Source: Cohnella herbarum
GTDB lineage: Bacteria; Bacillota; Bacilli; Paenibacillales; Paenibacillaceae
Length of the DNA: 64,000 bases
Direction: 5' to 3'
Assembly: GCF_012849095.1 (NCBI RefSeq)
Contig: NZ_CP051680.1
Coordinates: 4,681,501-4,745,500, forward strand
The stretch's first letter is position 1, and each line of letters starts with the position of its first letter. The translations under genes were made by a program, and so were the position numbers. Below the pieces are notes generated by a model that had not been told where the DNA came from, ran no database searches, and saw only the letters and a list, made by a program, of their open reading frames with translations. Shown here one piece after another: positions 26,982 to 36,713 of the stretch.

Positions 26982-27479
26982 CTATTGCAGAAGTTTATAC
27001 TCGCCGCGAACCAATACAATGAGACCCTTCGATTGCTTAGGATCCGCCTCTACGCCTCGTTCTCCTCTTGGGTTAAGAATGAGATGATTGTTTCCAACAG
27101 TTTTGCCGGGACTAATATCTAAACCGTCGGTTAAATCGGATAAACCATTCTTATCCCCACTATATGCGATCGCTTTGCCCGATCTTACGATCATCTCGCC
27201 GCCGTCACCGACAATCAGCTTCGATCCCCACGGCACAGTGACGACCTCCAACTTCGCAGACCCTCCGCCACTACCGGATGAGCCTATCTTTGCTAGTTCC
27301 TCCTTGACGAGCTTTGCAACCGCTGCATCAACATAGCCCTTGGTCACGATGGGATCGTCTACGGATCCGGGATTAGAATTGCCATCCGCTTCGACAGTCG
27401 ACATTATCCCAATTGTACCTATCGTAACAGCCAGCACGGCCGTCGCACCCCAAACCGCCCATTTCTTCGATTTCTGCAA
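26982..27479 (-). CDS. Secreted or membrane-anchored protein of unknown function
   Basis: A 165-residue protein with an N-terminal hydrophobic segment (WAVWGATAVLAVTIGTIGIM) that is a signal peptide or anchor. A short helix follows (VTKGYVDAAVAKLVKEELAK), then a Gly/Ser linker and a small beta-rich domain of about 90 residues (VTVPWGSKLIVGDGGEMIVR; NNHLILNPRGERGV). The pattern suggests a short coiled stalk carrying a beta domain on the cell surface. I know similar proteins only as hypothetical. It is upstream of rmlC with a 160-base gap, so cotranscription is uncertain. Confidence 0.7.
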   Translation of the reverse strand: MQKSKKWAVWGATAVLAVTIGTIGIMSTVEADGNSNPGSVDDPIVTKGYVDAAVAKLVKEELAKIGSSGSGGGSAKLEVVTVPWGSKLIVGDGGEMIVRSGKAIAYSGDKNGLSDLTDGLDISPGKTVGNNHLILNPRGERGVEADPKQSKGLIVLVRGEYKLLQ

Positions 27480-27617
27480 GATTCATCTCCCCCGTTTCGA
27501 CAAACTATATGTTTTTCTACGTTGTTCAATGCGCAAAAGTTGCGGTACACCTGTAAAACAAAACTAGTATCTAGCAAGAATTAGTTAAGTGTTAATCGTA
27601 TTTCTCAACACTATCTT

Positions 27618-27626
27618 TGTTATAAT
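27618..27626 (+). promoter_or_regulatory. Extended -10 promoter of the epimerase gene
   Basis: TGTTATAAT matches the extended -10 (TGnTATAAT). No good -35 hexamer lies at 17 bases, as is common for extended -10 promoters. The start codon is 38 bases downstream. Confidence 0.6.
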
Positions 27627-27663
27627 GACTTAAAAAGAATGCGCCAGAAGGAAGGGTTCGTGC

Positions 27664-28590
27664 ATGAACGTTTTAGTAACTGGAGGAGCGGGATTCATAG
27701 CATCTAACTTGGTGGACTCGCTTCTGTATGAAGGATATAGGGTTACGGTAGTCGATAATCTCACAAAGGGAGATTCAAGCCACGTTTCTGCAAAGGCGAG
27801 TTTCTACCAAGCTAATATACTGGATAATAAGTTAGATCGGATTTTTTCCGATACTTGCCCTGAAGTTGTTTTTCATTTCGCGGCTCAAGTGGATGTGCAG
27901 ACTTCCATGAACCGACCAGAACATGATGCCATGTCTAATATCATCGGAACGATAAACGTTCTGCAATGCTGTATTAAATATGGAGTAAAAAAGATTATTT
28001 ATGCCTCCACTGCAGCCGTTTACGGTGTGCCTAGTTTTATACCTCTATCGGAGGAGCATCCCAAAAACCCAATTTCTTTCTATGGAGCTTCTAAATATGC
28101 ACCGGAAAGATATATTGAACTTTTTTCCGAACTGCACGGTCTTGATTATACGATTCTCCGTTATGCCAATGCTTACGGAATGCGCCAAGATCCTAGTGGT
28201 GAAGGCGGCGTTGTCTCTATCTTCTTGTCCAAGCTTCTTAAAGGAAAACCTATCGTTATATTCGGTGACGGAGAGCACACAAGGGATTTTGTTTATGTGA
28301 AAGACATCGTTGCTGCCAATCTGGCTGCAATCTCAGAAGGACGGAACCAGATTTACAATGTGAGCTGCAATCGTCAGACATCTATCAATCAGCTATTACG
28401 TTTGATATGTAAACTTACAGGTAGATCGTTTGAACCCATGTACTCCCCTGCTCGTAAAGGCGAGATTATTCATAGTTGTTTGAATAATACGAAAGCCGTT
28501 CTTGAACTTGGGTGGAAACCCCAGTACGATCTCGAACACGGGTTACAGGAAACCATCAACTATTATAGAGAAAACTTAATAAATACATAA
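27664..28590 (+). CDS. NAD-dependent sugar-nucleotide epimerase (GalE-like)
   Basis: A 308-residue extended short-chain dehydrogenase likely to be a UDP-glucose/UDP-GlcNAc 4-epimerase or relative. Motifs: MNVLVTGGAGFIASNLVDSL (NAD loop), VFHFAAQVDVQTSM, STAAVYG and YGASKYAPERY (YxxxK). Exact substrate cannot be told. It stands alone on the plus strand, facing away from the rhamnose operon and converging on the initiating transferase gene. An imperfect inverted repeat follows its stop. Confidence 0.88.
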   Translation: MNVLVTGGAGFIASNLVDSLLYEGYRVTVVDNLTKGDSSHVSAKASFYQANILDNKLDRIFSDTCPEVVFHFAAQVDVQTSMNRPEHDAMSNIIGTINVLQCCIKYGVKKIIYASTAAVYGVPSFIPLSEEHPKNPISFYGASKYAPERYIELFSELHGLDYTILRYANAYGMRQDPSGEGGVVSIFLSKLLKGKPIVIFGDGEHTRDFVYVKDIVAANLAAISEGRNQIYNVSCNRQTSINQLLRLICKLTGRSFEPMYSPARKGEIIHSCLNNTKAVLELGWKPQYDLEHGLQETINYYRENLINT

Positions 28591-28654
28591 CAAGCGCACA
28601 TTCTGAATGTCTAACCATTGCACACGGTGTAAGGGCGTTCAGAATGACAACTTC

Positions 28655-30025
28655 TTATGCATCCATCTTCATTGCATTGTTGGGTTTAGTTAGTTCCGTC
28701 TTTTGTTTATGACCCTCTGATTTGGTACGATCCATCACAACCGACAACGTTCTTAGAATAATAACGATATCCATCCAGAGCGAGTAATTGCGGATATAGT
28801 ATAAATCGAACACTAATTTGTCCTGTACGTTGGTCGTATAGTTCCCCATAATCTGTGCATACCCCGTAATCCCTGGCTTTACGGTATTCCGGTATTGATA
28901 GGATTCATATTGTTGATTCAATGTTCTCGTGAAGAATTCTCGCTCCGGTCTCGGTCCAACGATTGACATTTCGCCTTTTAACACATTAATAATTTGCGGA
29001 ATCTCATCTAGGCGCCATCTTCTTAGAAACCGACCGACTCTTGTAATCCTCGGATCATTTTGAACCGCTAAAGTCGGCCCCGTATGTACTTCTGCGTCTT
29101 CTACCATCGTCCTAAACTTAAGAATCGTAAATACCTTATTGTTCTGACCGATTCTTTTCTGCTTGTACATTACGCTTCCGCGCGGACTATCGAGTTTGAT
29201 TACTATGAACGTCAACAACATAAGCGGAGTAAAGAAGATCAGTCCAATACCGGATAGAAGGATATCAAACACACGTTTAATAAATCTTTCGTCTATCGTG
29301 AGCCCGAAAGGTTTGACAGCCATGACCATCGAATCATCTAATTGTGTAATCGCCGACTTTGATAATAGTAAATCATACAGCGATGGGACGACATAGATAA
29401 TTTTATTGGCTTTCATTGCATGATATAGTAATTGCGTTCTTTTCTCTTGATCGGTATTCGAACTTAACATGATGCTATCGTGATCCTCAATCAATTGAAA
29501 GATGCGCGAGAGTTCAGTATTCGGTTGAATATGTGTAATTTTCGTTCTAAGTGTTGACGTCTTGATTTGAGAGACTAGCTTAGCCGCCTCTTCCTCGTCG
29601 GCTACTAATAACATCCGTATTTTCTCATTCCGGTGACCGAAAAATACAAATGTCGATTTCCACAAGCTTAAGAATAAAAGAGATAGTATATAAGCAATCA
29701 GGATAACCGATCTTGGCAGTGCAAACTCCCTGAATAAGAATGAAATAGACATCGTTAGAAAAGACAGTAGCGTCATGGATACAAATAAGCTTCGTATCAT
29801 ATCCCAGATCGTCTTGCGATTTATTGAGTAGAGTTCATTAATGGATAAAAAGAAAAGCGCCAGTAGCGCAATCCAAGGCATAAGAGATACGAATGATTCC
29901 CAATTTCGTTGAGGAATTTCGTCATAACGCAAATAAAATGCAGCTATGTACGCGAGCATAATAAGAACGATATCAACGATAAGCAATAACGATTTAAGGG
30001 TTTTCTTTTCTTTCATGTTTGACAT
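28655..30025 (-). CDS. Polyprenyl-phosphate sugar-phosphate transferase (initiating enzyme, WsfP/WbaP-like)
   Basis: This enzyme starts glycan assembly by moving a hexose-1-phosphate from UDP-sugar to undecaprenyl phosphate at the membrane. The 456-residue protein has four to five N-terminal membrane helices and a CoA-binding-like middle. The C-terminal catalytic domain is of the bacterial sugar transferase family: RVFDILLSGIGLIFFTPLML, KFRTMVEDAE, RRWRLDEIPQIINVLKGEMS, then VGPRP. Related enzymes (WsfP) begin S-layer glycans in Paenibacillus and Geobacillus, which fits this locus. Sugar specificity is not visible. Confidence 0.92.
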   Translation of the reverse strand: MSNMKEKKTLKSLLLIVDIVLIMLAYIAAFYLRYDEIPQRNWESFVSLMPWIALLALFFLSINELYSINRKTIWDMIRSLFVSMTLLSFLTMSISFLFREFALPRSVILIAYILSLLFLSLWKSTFVFFGHRNEKIRMLLVADEEEAAKLVSQIKTSTLRTKITHIQPNTELSRIFQLIEDHDSIMLSSNTDQEKRTQLLYHAMKANKIIYVVPSLYDLLLSKSAITQLDDSMVMAVKPFGLTIDERFIKRVFDILLSGIGLIFFTPLMLLTFIVIKLDSPRGSVMYKQKRIGQNNKVFTILKFRTMVEDAEVHTGPTLAVQNDPRITRVGRFLRRWRLDEIPQIINVLKGEMSIVGPRPEREFFTRTLNQQYESYQYRNTVKPGITGYAQIMGNYTTNVQDKLVFDLYYIRNYSLWMDIVIILRTLSVVMDRTKSEGHKQKTELTKPNNAMKMDA

Positions 30026-30094
30026 TCAATACTCTCCCGACTCAAGCCTGATGAAGTAATTGTATCATAACTTGTCGAACAGCAAGAGACTATT

Positions 30095-30835
30095 TCAATC
30101 CTTGAGTAGTTGCTCCGGGTCAACGGGTCGTAACTCTTTGACTGGATTTCCAACGTACACCATGCCGGATTTCAACGTTTTTCTAGCCACGCTCCCCGCT
30201 CCCACAACCGCCTCCGACTCAACGATCACGCCTGGTAGCAGTGTCGCATTGGCAGCAATACGTCCTCCGCGTTTGATGGTACACCCCTTAAACGCATTGA
30301 AGCGTTTTTCAGTGCGGCCAATATAGTTATCATTGCTGGTCACAACCCCCGGGGCAACGAACACATAATCCTCAATCGTGGAAAACGCCGTGATATAGGC
30401 ATTCGTTTCGATTTTGCAGTAAGCTCCAACAGTTGTCTCATTTTCAATAGCAACGTTACGGCCAATGATTGTTTGCTTACCGATCGTTACTTTTTCACGG
30501 ATCGTTGCCAAATCTGCTACAAAAACCTCATCGTCCAATTTTGCATCTTTGTAAATGACGGCATTCGTTCCGATCGTGCAACGTTGACCTATAATCGTCG
30601 GAGGGTAATCACTCTGGGCTTTTAGAATCGAGCGCGCTGCTCTCATTGGTTTTTTACCGATAACGACATTATCGTGAACGATGCAGCCGTCGCCGATCAC
30701 GGAATCCTCATAAATAATAACGTAGTGGCCGATCGTGACATTGCTTCCAATACGTGCGCCCTCTTCGACGATGCAATTGTAACCGAAAGTCACATTCTCG
30801 CCTAGAGATGCGTCGGGATGAATGTAATTCGCCAT
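30095..30835 (-). CDS. Left-handed beta-helix acetyltransferase
   Basis: A 246-residue hexapeptide-repeat protein (runs such as IGSNVTIGHYVIIYEDSVIG and VTIGKQTIIGRNVAIEN) ending in the usual ARKTLKSGMVYVGNP. Such enzymes use acetyl-CoA to N- or O-acetylate sugar nucleotides. WbpD-type enzymes of this fold acetylate the 3-amino group in the UDP-diNAc-mannuronate pathway, whose other four steps appear encoded at 44.9-49.5 kb, so this is a candidate for the missing step. The ATG at 30835 is chosen because AGGAG lies 11 bases upstream; a GTG at 30847 is too close to it. Confidence 0.85.
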   Translation of the reverse strand: MANYIHPDASLGENVTFGYNCIVEEGARIGSNVTIGHYVIIYEDSVIGDGCIVHDNVVIGKKPMRAARSILKAQSDYPPTIIGQRCTIGTNAVIYKDAKLDDEVFVADLATIREKVTIGKQTIIGRNVAIENETTVGAYCKIETNAYITAFSTIEDYVFVAPGVVTSNDNYIGRTEKRFNAFKGCTIKRGGRIAANATLLPGVIVESEAVVGAGSVARKTLKSGMVYVGNPVKELRPVDPEQLLKD

Positions 30836-30849
30836 GGTATCGTTCACTC

Positions 30850-32082
30850 CTATCTATTTTTTGTATGTACTAGGGTTTGTAACATTGCTGCAAGACTTTC
30901 CGTTTGCGCTTTGCGTGAGAAGTGCATCCTCACGTACTCGGAACTTTTTTGCTTCGGCGGTTTATGGTTCATAATGCTGCGAATCACCGTTGGCAAGAAT
31001 GCTTCTTCCGGCTCTTTCATATTGCCATACCTACCGTATCCGTGCCTATCAAGAAACCGCCCTACTTCGCCTGCCACCGTGGAAATAATCGGCTTGTCCT
31101 GCAGCATGTAATCGAACAATTTATTCGGTAACGCCCCTTCGAACAGAGGGATGTCTTTTAAACAAATCATATAGGCGTCCGCAATGGATAAATACGTCTG
31201 AACATCAGATTTCGGGACCGCGGGAAGAAAAACAACTTGATGTAAATGTTGCTGTTTGGCCAATTCTATTAATTCCGACTTCTCGACTCCCTCTCCCATC
31301 AGGACGAGTTTGAGGCTAGTCTCATTTTGAAGGCACTTCATAGCTTCCAGCAGTTGCGCCAGATTATTAGCAGGCCCATGAGCTCCGGCATACATTATGA
31401 TCTTGTCATAAGGTGCAAAGCCTAGTTTCTCTCGAAGCGAATTCCTATCCGCAATTTGCCGTCCCTCTGTCTCCAAGTCAACGCCGTTCGGAACAAACGC
31501 AACTCTTTCCCGCGGAACGCCGCGTTCGACTAGCTTCTCCACAATTCCTTCTGTGAGTCCGATCACGTTGTCGGAGTGGCGGTATAGAAATCTTTCCATC
31601 CTCTTGAGGATGTTGACTATGAACTTCCTGTCGTCGCCAGTGATATGCACCAGAGAATCTGGCCACAAATCCCTAACTTCAAGGACAAACTTCGCCCCGC
31701 GGCATCTGGCAATCATCCACGAAGCAAAGGCAGCGAATAAAGGCGGCGATGAACCGATAACTACATCTGGTTTCTTCCTTCGAAAAACACCTTTAAAAAA
31801 CAAGGTGGCTGCATACAGCAGCATGTTTACGACTCGGGCGGCACCATTGTCTTTATAGGCTTTGCTCGCCAACCATACCATCCGGAAGCCTTCCAGCGTT
31901 TCTTCGTAGGTTTTGAACCGCTTGTCAAAACGGAACGTTTTGTTGTGGTGTATGAAGTTGCTGCCCCATAACGTAACATCGAAATAGGGAGACATATACT
32001 TAGCCAACTCGTAATGCCGCGTACTGGCCGGATAGTCGGGGGTTACGGTATATTGATTGACGATCCACACCTCAGGTTTCAT
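30850..32082 (-). CDS. Glycosyltransferase family 4 (WbuB/WcaI-like)
   Basis: A 410-residue retaining glycosyltransferase of GT-B fold. The N-terminal domain starts WIVNQYTVTPDYPASTRHYE and contains VLEVRDLWPDSLV, as in WbuB-type aminosugar transferases. The C-terminal nucleotide-sugar site shows KIIMYAGAHGPANNLAQLLE and PLFEGALPNKLFDYMLQDKP (EX7E-type region). It probably adds an early sugar to the lipid-linked glycan. It is followed closely by the acetyltransferase gene. Confidence 0.92.
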   Translation of the reverse strand: MKPEVWIVNQYTVTPDYPASTRHYELAKYMSPYFDVTLWGSNFIHHNKTFRFDKRFKTYEETLEGFRMVWLASKAYKDNGAARVVNMLLYAATLFFKGVFRRKKPDVVIGSSPPLFAAFASWMIARCRGAKFVLEVRDLWPDSLVHITGDDRKFIVNILKRMERFLYRHSDNVIGLTEGIVEKLVERGVPRERVAFVPNGVDLETEGRQIADRNSLREKLGFAPYDKIIMYAGAHGPANNLAQLLEAMKCLQNETSLKLVLMGEGVEKSELIELAKQQHLHQVVFLPAVPKSDVQTYLSIADAYMICLKDIPLFEGALPNKLFDYMLQDKPIISTVAGEVGRFLDRHGYGRYGNMKEPEEAFLPTVIRSIMNHKPPKQKSSEYVRMHFSRKAQTESLAAMLQTLVHTKNR

Positions 32083-32167
32083 CGTCGTGTACCCGTTAAT
32101 TCTTTATTCCGCCGAAGTGAAAGAAAGTGTTTGTTAACACTCTTATAATTTGAATGATCATTTATTT

Positions 32168-33535
32168 TCACTTAAAAACAACCTTCTTTAGCCGCATCTT
32201 AATTTTATAGGGCAGCTTCGACCAAAGTATCCTTATCAATGAATATCGCTTTGAAATAAGAAATGCATGCGGGTTTTTCACATAAAAAAACGGATACTTC
32301 TTATTAAATTCTTTAGGGTCAGGCTCTGAAGTACGATGCATGTGTAAAGCCGCAGAAACCTCTGTAAACCCTTTATTCGCTTTACTTTCAAGATAATTGC
32401 GGTCGAAAATTTCCTCGATTTGCAAAAAATTGTCTTCAATTATCTCATCAAAATTCTTAATAAAGCTCTTGTAGCTATTGTTAGGATTAAGCGCGACTTC
32501 TGCATACGCATTTGCAATGATTTCAGCTAATCGTTCATCGTCTTTTAAATATGCAATGACCTGCCCCATATTGCTGTGGTCTTTCTCTAATGGAATATAA
32601 TGGCGCCATGGAATCAGTAGTCCCGAGTAATCTCCTTTGTACAATACGCATGCGGTACGTAGAGTGATAGCTTCAAGTACCCTTGGAGAGATCTGCGATA
32701 AATCGTAAATGTCTTCTATGTCTTCAAAAAACTTCTTTTTGAGTTGTTCATAGTGATGCTCTTCATTTTTTTTCGGGGCCTTCTTAATCAAAGAGGAATA
32801 AGTTTCTACCCTAGCAGAAACTTCGCCCGTAAAATCAAATATGCTCGCTCCGCTTTCTACACCCAATACAGCTTTAGAGTTTCGAATTAGTTCAATCCAT
32901 TGAGATCCATATAAGCGGTCATTCTCGTCCGAACTAATATTTGTTCTAAGCCCTAATTTTTTCGCCTCTTCATTAAAGCGCTCGCCAATGATCCACTTTT
33001 CACGACCTAATCGTCCGTGCCAAGCCGGATATTTCCTGCCGCGGTAGCTGATGTCGAATTTCCGTTTGGAAAGCCTTCTTGGAGGATAGATAAGCAAGTC
33101 TTCGTTAATGTATCCAGTCAAAACTTGAATTTTCTTTAGCTTTGGCAATAGGCTGGTCGGGTAGACATCTTCAATATGTTTTTCTGGTACACAGGTAAAA
33201 AGAATATCCGCTTCAATTTGATTAAGGGAATCTATCGTTCTTTGGATTGATCGGTATTCATCCTGAATAAATACAGCTTTGATTCCTTTATATTTCTTCA
33301 ACTGATATCGGGTCTTTTGGGAAGCGTATGCATCCACCGATAAAAAAATGGAATAATGGACGATAACCGCATCGAATTGGCCCAACTCCAATTCGCCGTC
33401 GAGATTCCCTCCATTTCTCACCAGCTGTGTATAAACAAAAATGTTGTGCTTTGAAAAATTGTAAAATGCATTAATGTGATCAGATACCATTGCAGCATTA
33501 TAGGGATCATAATTACAAAGCAACAGGATATTCAT
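32168..33535 (-). CDS. GT-B-like glycosyltransferase paralogue A
   Basis: A 455-residue cytoplasmic protein with a glycosyltransferase group 1 C-terminal pattern (ISPRVLEAITLRTACVLYKG, then DYSGLLIPWRHYIPLEKDHS). An N-terminal Rossmann-like half starts MNILLLCNYDPYNAAMVSDH. Conserved blocks SYRGRKYPAWHGRLG and GVESGASIFDFTGEV are shared with the divergent gene at 35419. The donor and acceptor are unknown. It is the third gene of the Wzm-Wzt transcription unit, 38 bases after wzt. Codon use is AT-rich, like the neighbouring exporter genes. Confidence 0.75.
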   Translation of the reverse strand: MNILLLCNYDPYNAAMVSDHINAFYNFSKHNIFVYTQLVRNGGNLDGELELGQFDAVIVHYSIFLSVDAYASQKTRYQLKKYKGIKAVFIQDEYRSIQRTIDSLNQIEADILFTCVPEKHIEDVYPTSLLPKLKKIQVLTGYINEDLLIYPPRRLSKRKFDISYRGRKYPAWHGRLGREKWIIGERFNEEAKKLGLRTNISSDENDRLYGSQWIELIRNSKAVLGVESGASIFDFTGEVSARVETYSSLIKKAPKKNEEHHYEQLKKKFFEDIEDIYDLSQISPRVLEAITLRTACVLYKGDYSGLLIPWRHYIPLEKDHSNMGQVIAYLKDDERLAEIIANAYAEVALNPNNSYKSFIKNFDEIIEDNFLQIEEIFDRNYLESKANKGFTEVSAALHMHRTSEPDPKEFNKKYPFFYVKNPHAFLISKRYSLIRILWSKLPYKIKMRLKKVVFK

Positions 33536-33573
33536 AGTCCACCACGCTTATAGTTAATTTTTGCATACACACT

Positions 33574-34320
33574 CTAAAGGACATGCTTATTCCGATCATA
33601 ATAATCAATCGCATCATCGATGTTACCTTCATATACGATTTTCCCTTTGCTGAAAACCAGGCCCTTATGGCAAAAATCCCTTAGAACAAAATACGCATGG
33701 GAAGCTAAAAAAAGCATTTTTGTTTGGCCTACTTTATTCAGCATTCTTTGTTTCGCTTTATCCAGAAAATGGTTGTCCCCTACTCCGATGATTTCATCAA
33801 TCAGCATGATATCCGTATCAATCGAAGTAGCAATGCAGAATGCTAATCGGACCCGCATTCCCGCTGAATAAGTCCTGAGAGGTCGGTATAATGCCTCACC
33901 CAATTCCGTAAATTGCTCTACATCTTTAACCACATGACTTATCTCACTTTGTTTAAACCCCAGCACAGAACTGGCAATTCGAATATTCTCATACCCGGTG
34001 GCCTCGTCATCCATGCCAAGATAAAGATCGAATAAGGTCGATGTTTTTCCCTCTGTGTATATATTCCCCCTCGTAGGCAAATAAACGCCAGCCAGCATTT
34101 TTAAAAACGTTGTTTTTCCTGCGCCGTTCGAACCTATAAGGCCAATTCTTTCACCATCTTGGAAACTTGCATTAATGGGGCTCAACGCTTCGAATGTTAA
34201 CTTAGACTGTTTGTGCTTTTCTGAGTTGAATCTAGAAACAATCCATGAGCGTAAGCTTCCGGAATCCATCAACCCAATTGGAAAATCAATACCGGCATTC
34301 TCAAGTGTAATACTTGCCAT
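33574..34320 (-). CDS. Polysaccharide ABC exporter ATPase (Wzt/TagH type)
   Basis: The ATPase of a glycan ABC exporter. The 248-residue protein has Walker A GSNGAGKTTFLKML, the shortened signature YSAGMRVRLAF and Walker B DIMLIDEIIGVGD. It lacks the C-terminal carbohydrate-binding domain of O9-type Wzt proteins, so it resembles the short export ATPases. The ATG at 34320 (MASITLENAGIDF), five bases after the permease stop, is preferred over an upstream extension that would overlap the permease by 77 bases. Confidence 0.93.
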   Translation of the reverse strand: MASITLENAGIDFPIGLMDSGSLRSWIVSRFNSEKHKQSKLTFEALSPINASFQDGERIGLIGSNGAGKTTFLKMLAGVYLPTRGNIYTEGKTSTLFDLYLGMDDEATGYENIRIASSVLGFKQSEISHVVKDVEQFTELGEALYRPLRTYSAGMRVRLAFCIATSIDTDIMLIDEIIGVGDNHFLDKAKQRMLNKVGQTKMLFLASHAYFVLRDFCHKGLVFSKGKIVYEGNIDDAIDYYDRNKHVL

Positions 34321-34324
34321 AGGA

Positions 34325-35074
34325 TCACAACCAATACATAAAGTTTCGTAATTTTCTTGAGGAAGTATAGGCCAGGAGTAAGATAAAGACAAAAAAAGCA
34401 AATGAAATCATATACGATTCGATGGATGGCACTTGACCAAGCAGGGGAGACCTTATTAGGTCAACAAGATGTGAAAATAGGTTCCACTCGGCTAAGTAGT
34501 CCCTCGATTCAAGAACCTTTTTATTCCATACGATTGGGGTTATTAAAAAAAGAATGTTCATTAACGATGTTACGACCTGAACGACGTCTCTGAATCTAGC
34601 GCAAATTAAAGATAAAAAAATGCCTAGAGTGATTACAATTACACAATTAATAATAATGCCAAGAATAGTAGGAAAAATTAATACATTTTGAAGTTGGCCA
34701 AAATAAAGAAGGCATAAAATTAAAACAATCATATTATGGAGGAATATAATCAGATGACGCGATAGAATACGCACATTAATCAAAAAAATAGGTATTGGCT
34801 TGGATAGCAAGAGAAACTTATTCGAGATCAAGCCATTACAAGATTCCATAATGACTCCACTAATAAAGTACCATGCAACTATACCGGCAGCAATATAAGG
34901 AATAAATTCATTAATCTCCACTTTAAATATTGAACTGTATATCACACCCATCATTGCAATCGATAAAAAAGTCGTTGCAACAAGCCAAAATGGGCCAAGT
35001 ACAGTTCTTCTATATCGCCCCTTAATATCAATCCAACCCAAGTAGAGCCACTGGAGAACCGAGTATAGTGACAT
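34325..35074 (-). CDS. Polysaccharide ABC exporter permease (Wzm/TagG type)
   Basis: A 249-residue ABC-2-type permease with six hydrophobic segments. It opens MSLYSVLQWLYLGWIDIKGR, then YRRTVLGPFWLVATTFLSIA, the family's typical first cytoplasmic loop. Together with the following ATPase it should carry lipid-linked glycan across the membrane. It is the first gene of its operon and shares a 344-base divergent region with the gene at 35419. Confidence 0.93.
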   Translation of the reverse strand: MSLYSVLQWLYLGWIDIKGRYRRTVLGPFWLVATTFLSIAMMGVIYSSIFKVEINEFIPYIAAGIVAWYFISGVIMESCNGLISNKFLLLSKPIPIFLINVRILSRHLIIFLHNMIVLILCLLYFGQLQNVLIFPTILGIIINCVIVITLGIFLSLICARFRDVVQVVTSLMNILFLITPIVWNKKVLESRDYLAEWNLFSHLVDLIRSPLLGQVPSIESYMISFAFFVFILLLAYTSSRKLRNFMYWL

Positions 35075-35323
35075 AATTATTAGCCCACCTTTATGAAAAT
35101 CTTGATTCTGAGAAGAAGGATCGTCAGTCGCCCTTCATATTAATCTTATTCCGGAAATCTATCAAGCGATTCGGGAATCTATCTGGATTCCTTAATCATA
35201 CATACAATTATTGCATTCTACACCTAATAGTTAAAGGCTGAATTTAGTTTGCGATAGACAACGGACAACGGAAAGCCTATAACCGATGATTTACCATGAA
35301 TATTCTTTTACAATCATGTGTAT

Positions 35324-35353
35324 TTGACAGGCACTGCTAACAACGGGTAAAAT
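35324..35353 (+). promoter_or_regulatory. Promoter of the sulfation cassette
   Basis: An exact TTGACA is followed after 18 bases by TAAAAT, 66 bases before the start codon of the first cassette gene. The rest of the divergent region 35075-35418 is AT-rich with nothing else I can define; a minus-strand promoter for wzm must be in it but is not clear. Confidence 0.65.
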
Positions 35354-35418
35354 CAATACGTTATACTATCAATCATGTAACTCTATATAGTAAATATAGG
35401 TAGCTAGGGGATGAACCA

Positions 35419-36690
35419 TTGTCCTATAACATATTAATTATTTACCGTAGTTTACATTATCCTGTTCGTAATTCGATTAATGAACACTTATCTTCTTTTG
35501 AGAATTATACCAACCACCGAATCTATTACCTAAACGCATTGTTTGTATTAAAGATCCCTTGGTACTTAAAAATAATCAAATTCGATTTAATTATTTTCCA
35601 TACAACTTTTCTTGCTGCCAGATGGAATTCACGGCGTTTTGAGAAATTATTGAGCAAATTGATCTTCTTTAGTAAGTCTAGTGCGATAAAAGCTATTCTA
35701 CCTCAGGATGAATTTGTATACACAGACTGCCTAAATAATTTGATCAATCGTTTCAGTATCGATTATATATTTACCGTCTCTCCTGAGTCCGAATGGAAAA
35801 AAATCTACAGCAATGTTGATTTTGAAAATGTAAAAATTGAACAAGTGCTTACCGGATATATTGACGACAAGACGATCGATAAAGTTCATACTTTAAAAGA
35901 GCAGATTCAAAAGAGAGAAATTGACGTGGGTTACCGGGCCTGGAGGGCACCCCCGTGGCTGGGTAAACATGGATTAACTAAAGTAAAAATTGGCGAAGTA
36001 TTCAAGCAAGCTTGCGATTCAAACGGACTTTTCTCCGATATATCTAATGAGGATAAGGACACAATTTACGGGGATAAGTGGTTAGAATTCTTATTGCAAT
36101 GTAGATTTACGATAGGTGTAGAAGGTGGAGCCAGTATCTTGGATCCGACCGGTGACATCAGAAAGAAGACTGAAAATTATTTATCAAAAAATCCGAAAGC
36201 AAGTTATTCGGAAGTAGAGGAGCATTGCTTTCCGAGTCTCGATGGAAATTTGGATTTATTCGCAATTTCACCTAGACATTTGGAAGCATGTTTAACGGAG
36301 ACATGTCAAGTGCTTCTTGAAGGCCACTATAATGGCATCCTTAAGCCGGGTTTACACTTCGTTGAATTAAAAAAAGATTATAGCAATTTAGACGAGGTTA
36401 TTAGCATAATCAAAAATGACAAGAAACGAAATGAAATCACTGAAAGAGCCTATTCCGACATTGTTCAAAGCGGCAAATACACGTACAAGAAATTCGCTAA
36501 CGAGATTGTTCTCAAATGTCTGCATAACTCCAACTCGCTTCAGCATCAAGACAATCATACTCGATCTTTAGTTGATAAAGCGGGAAAAACATGTAACATT
36601 ATCTCGGAGTACCTATTAAGAAAAGTTGGAAGACCCCTATATTACTTGTGGCGGTTTTATAAAGCTTACATAACTGTAATACGGGCATAA
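35419..36690 (+). CDS. GT-B-like glycosyltransferase paralogue B
   Basis: A 423-residue protein related to paralogue A at 32168. It shares VGYRAWRAPPWLGKHGLTKV against SYRGRKYPAWHGRLG, GVEGGASILDPTGDIRKKTE against GVESGASIFDFTGEV, and ISPRHLEACLTETCQVLLEG against ISPRVLEAITLRTACVLYKG. The conserved C-terminal half is a group 1 glycosyltransferase pattern. The TTG start at 35419 has AGGGG eight bases upstream. It is the first gene of the plus-strand cassette that ends with the sulfotransferase, with visibly AT-rich codon use. Specificity unknown. Confidence 0.75.
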   Translation: MSYNILIIYRSLHYPVRNSINEHLSSFENYTNHRIYYLNALFVLKIPWYLKIIKFDLIIFHTTFLAARWNSRRFEKLLSKLIFFSKSSAIKAILPQDEFVYTDCLNNLINRFSIDYIFTVSPESEWKKIYSNVDFENVKIEQVLTGYIDDKTIDKVHTLKEQIQKREIDVGYRAWRAPPWLGKHGLTKVKIGEVFKQACDSNGLFSDISNEDKDTIYGDKWLEFLLQCRFTIGVEGGASILDPTGDIRKKTENYLSKNPKASYSEVEEHCFPSLDGNLDLFAISPRHLEACLTETCQVLLEGHYNGILKPGLHFVELKKDYSNLDEVISIIKNDKKRNEITERAYSDIVQSGKYTYKKFANEIVLKCLHNSNSLQHQDNHTRSLVDKAGKTCNIISEYLLRKVGRPLYYLWRFYKAYITVIRA

Positions 36691-36713
36691 TTTAATTTTG
36701 GAGGGAATATTTC

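Noticed and set aside
26825..27019. 64-codon minus-strand frame before rmlC
   Set aside because: Overlaps the end of the secreted-protein gene, lacks a ribosome site and has no credible protein pattern.
28602..28646. Hairpin after the galE-like gene (CATTCTGAA with TTCAGAATG)
   Set aside because: The loop is long and no T run follows, so I do not call it a terminator.
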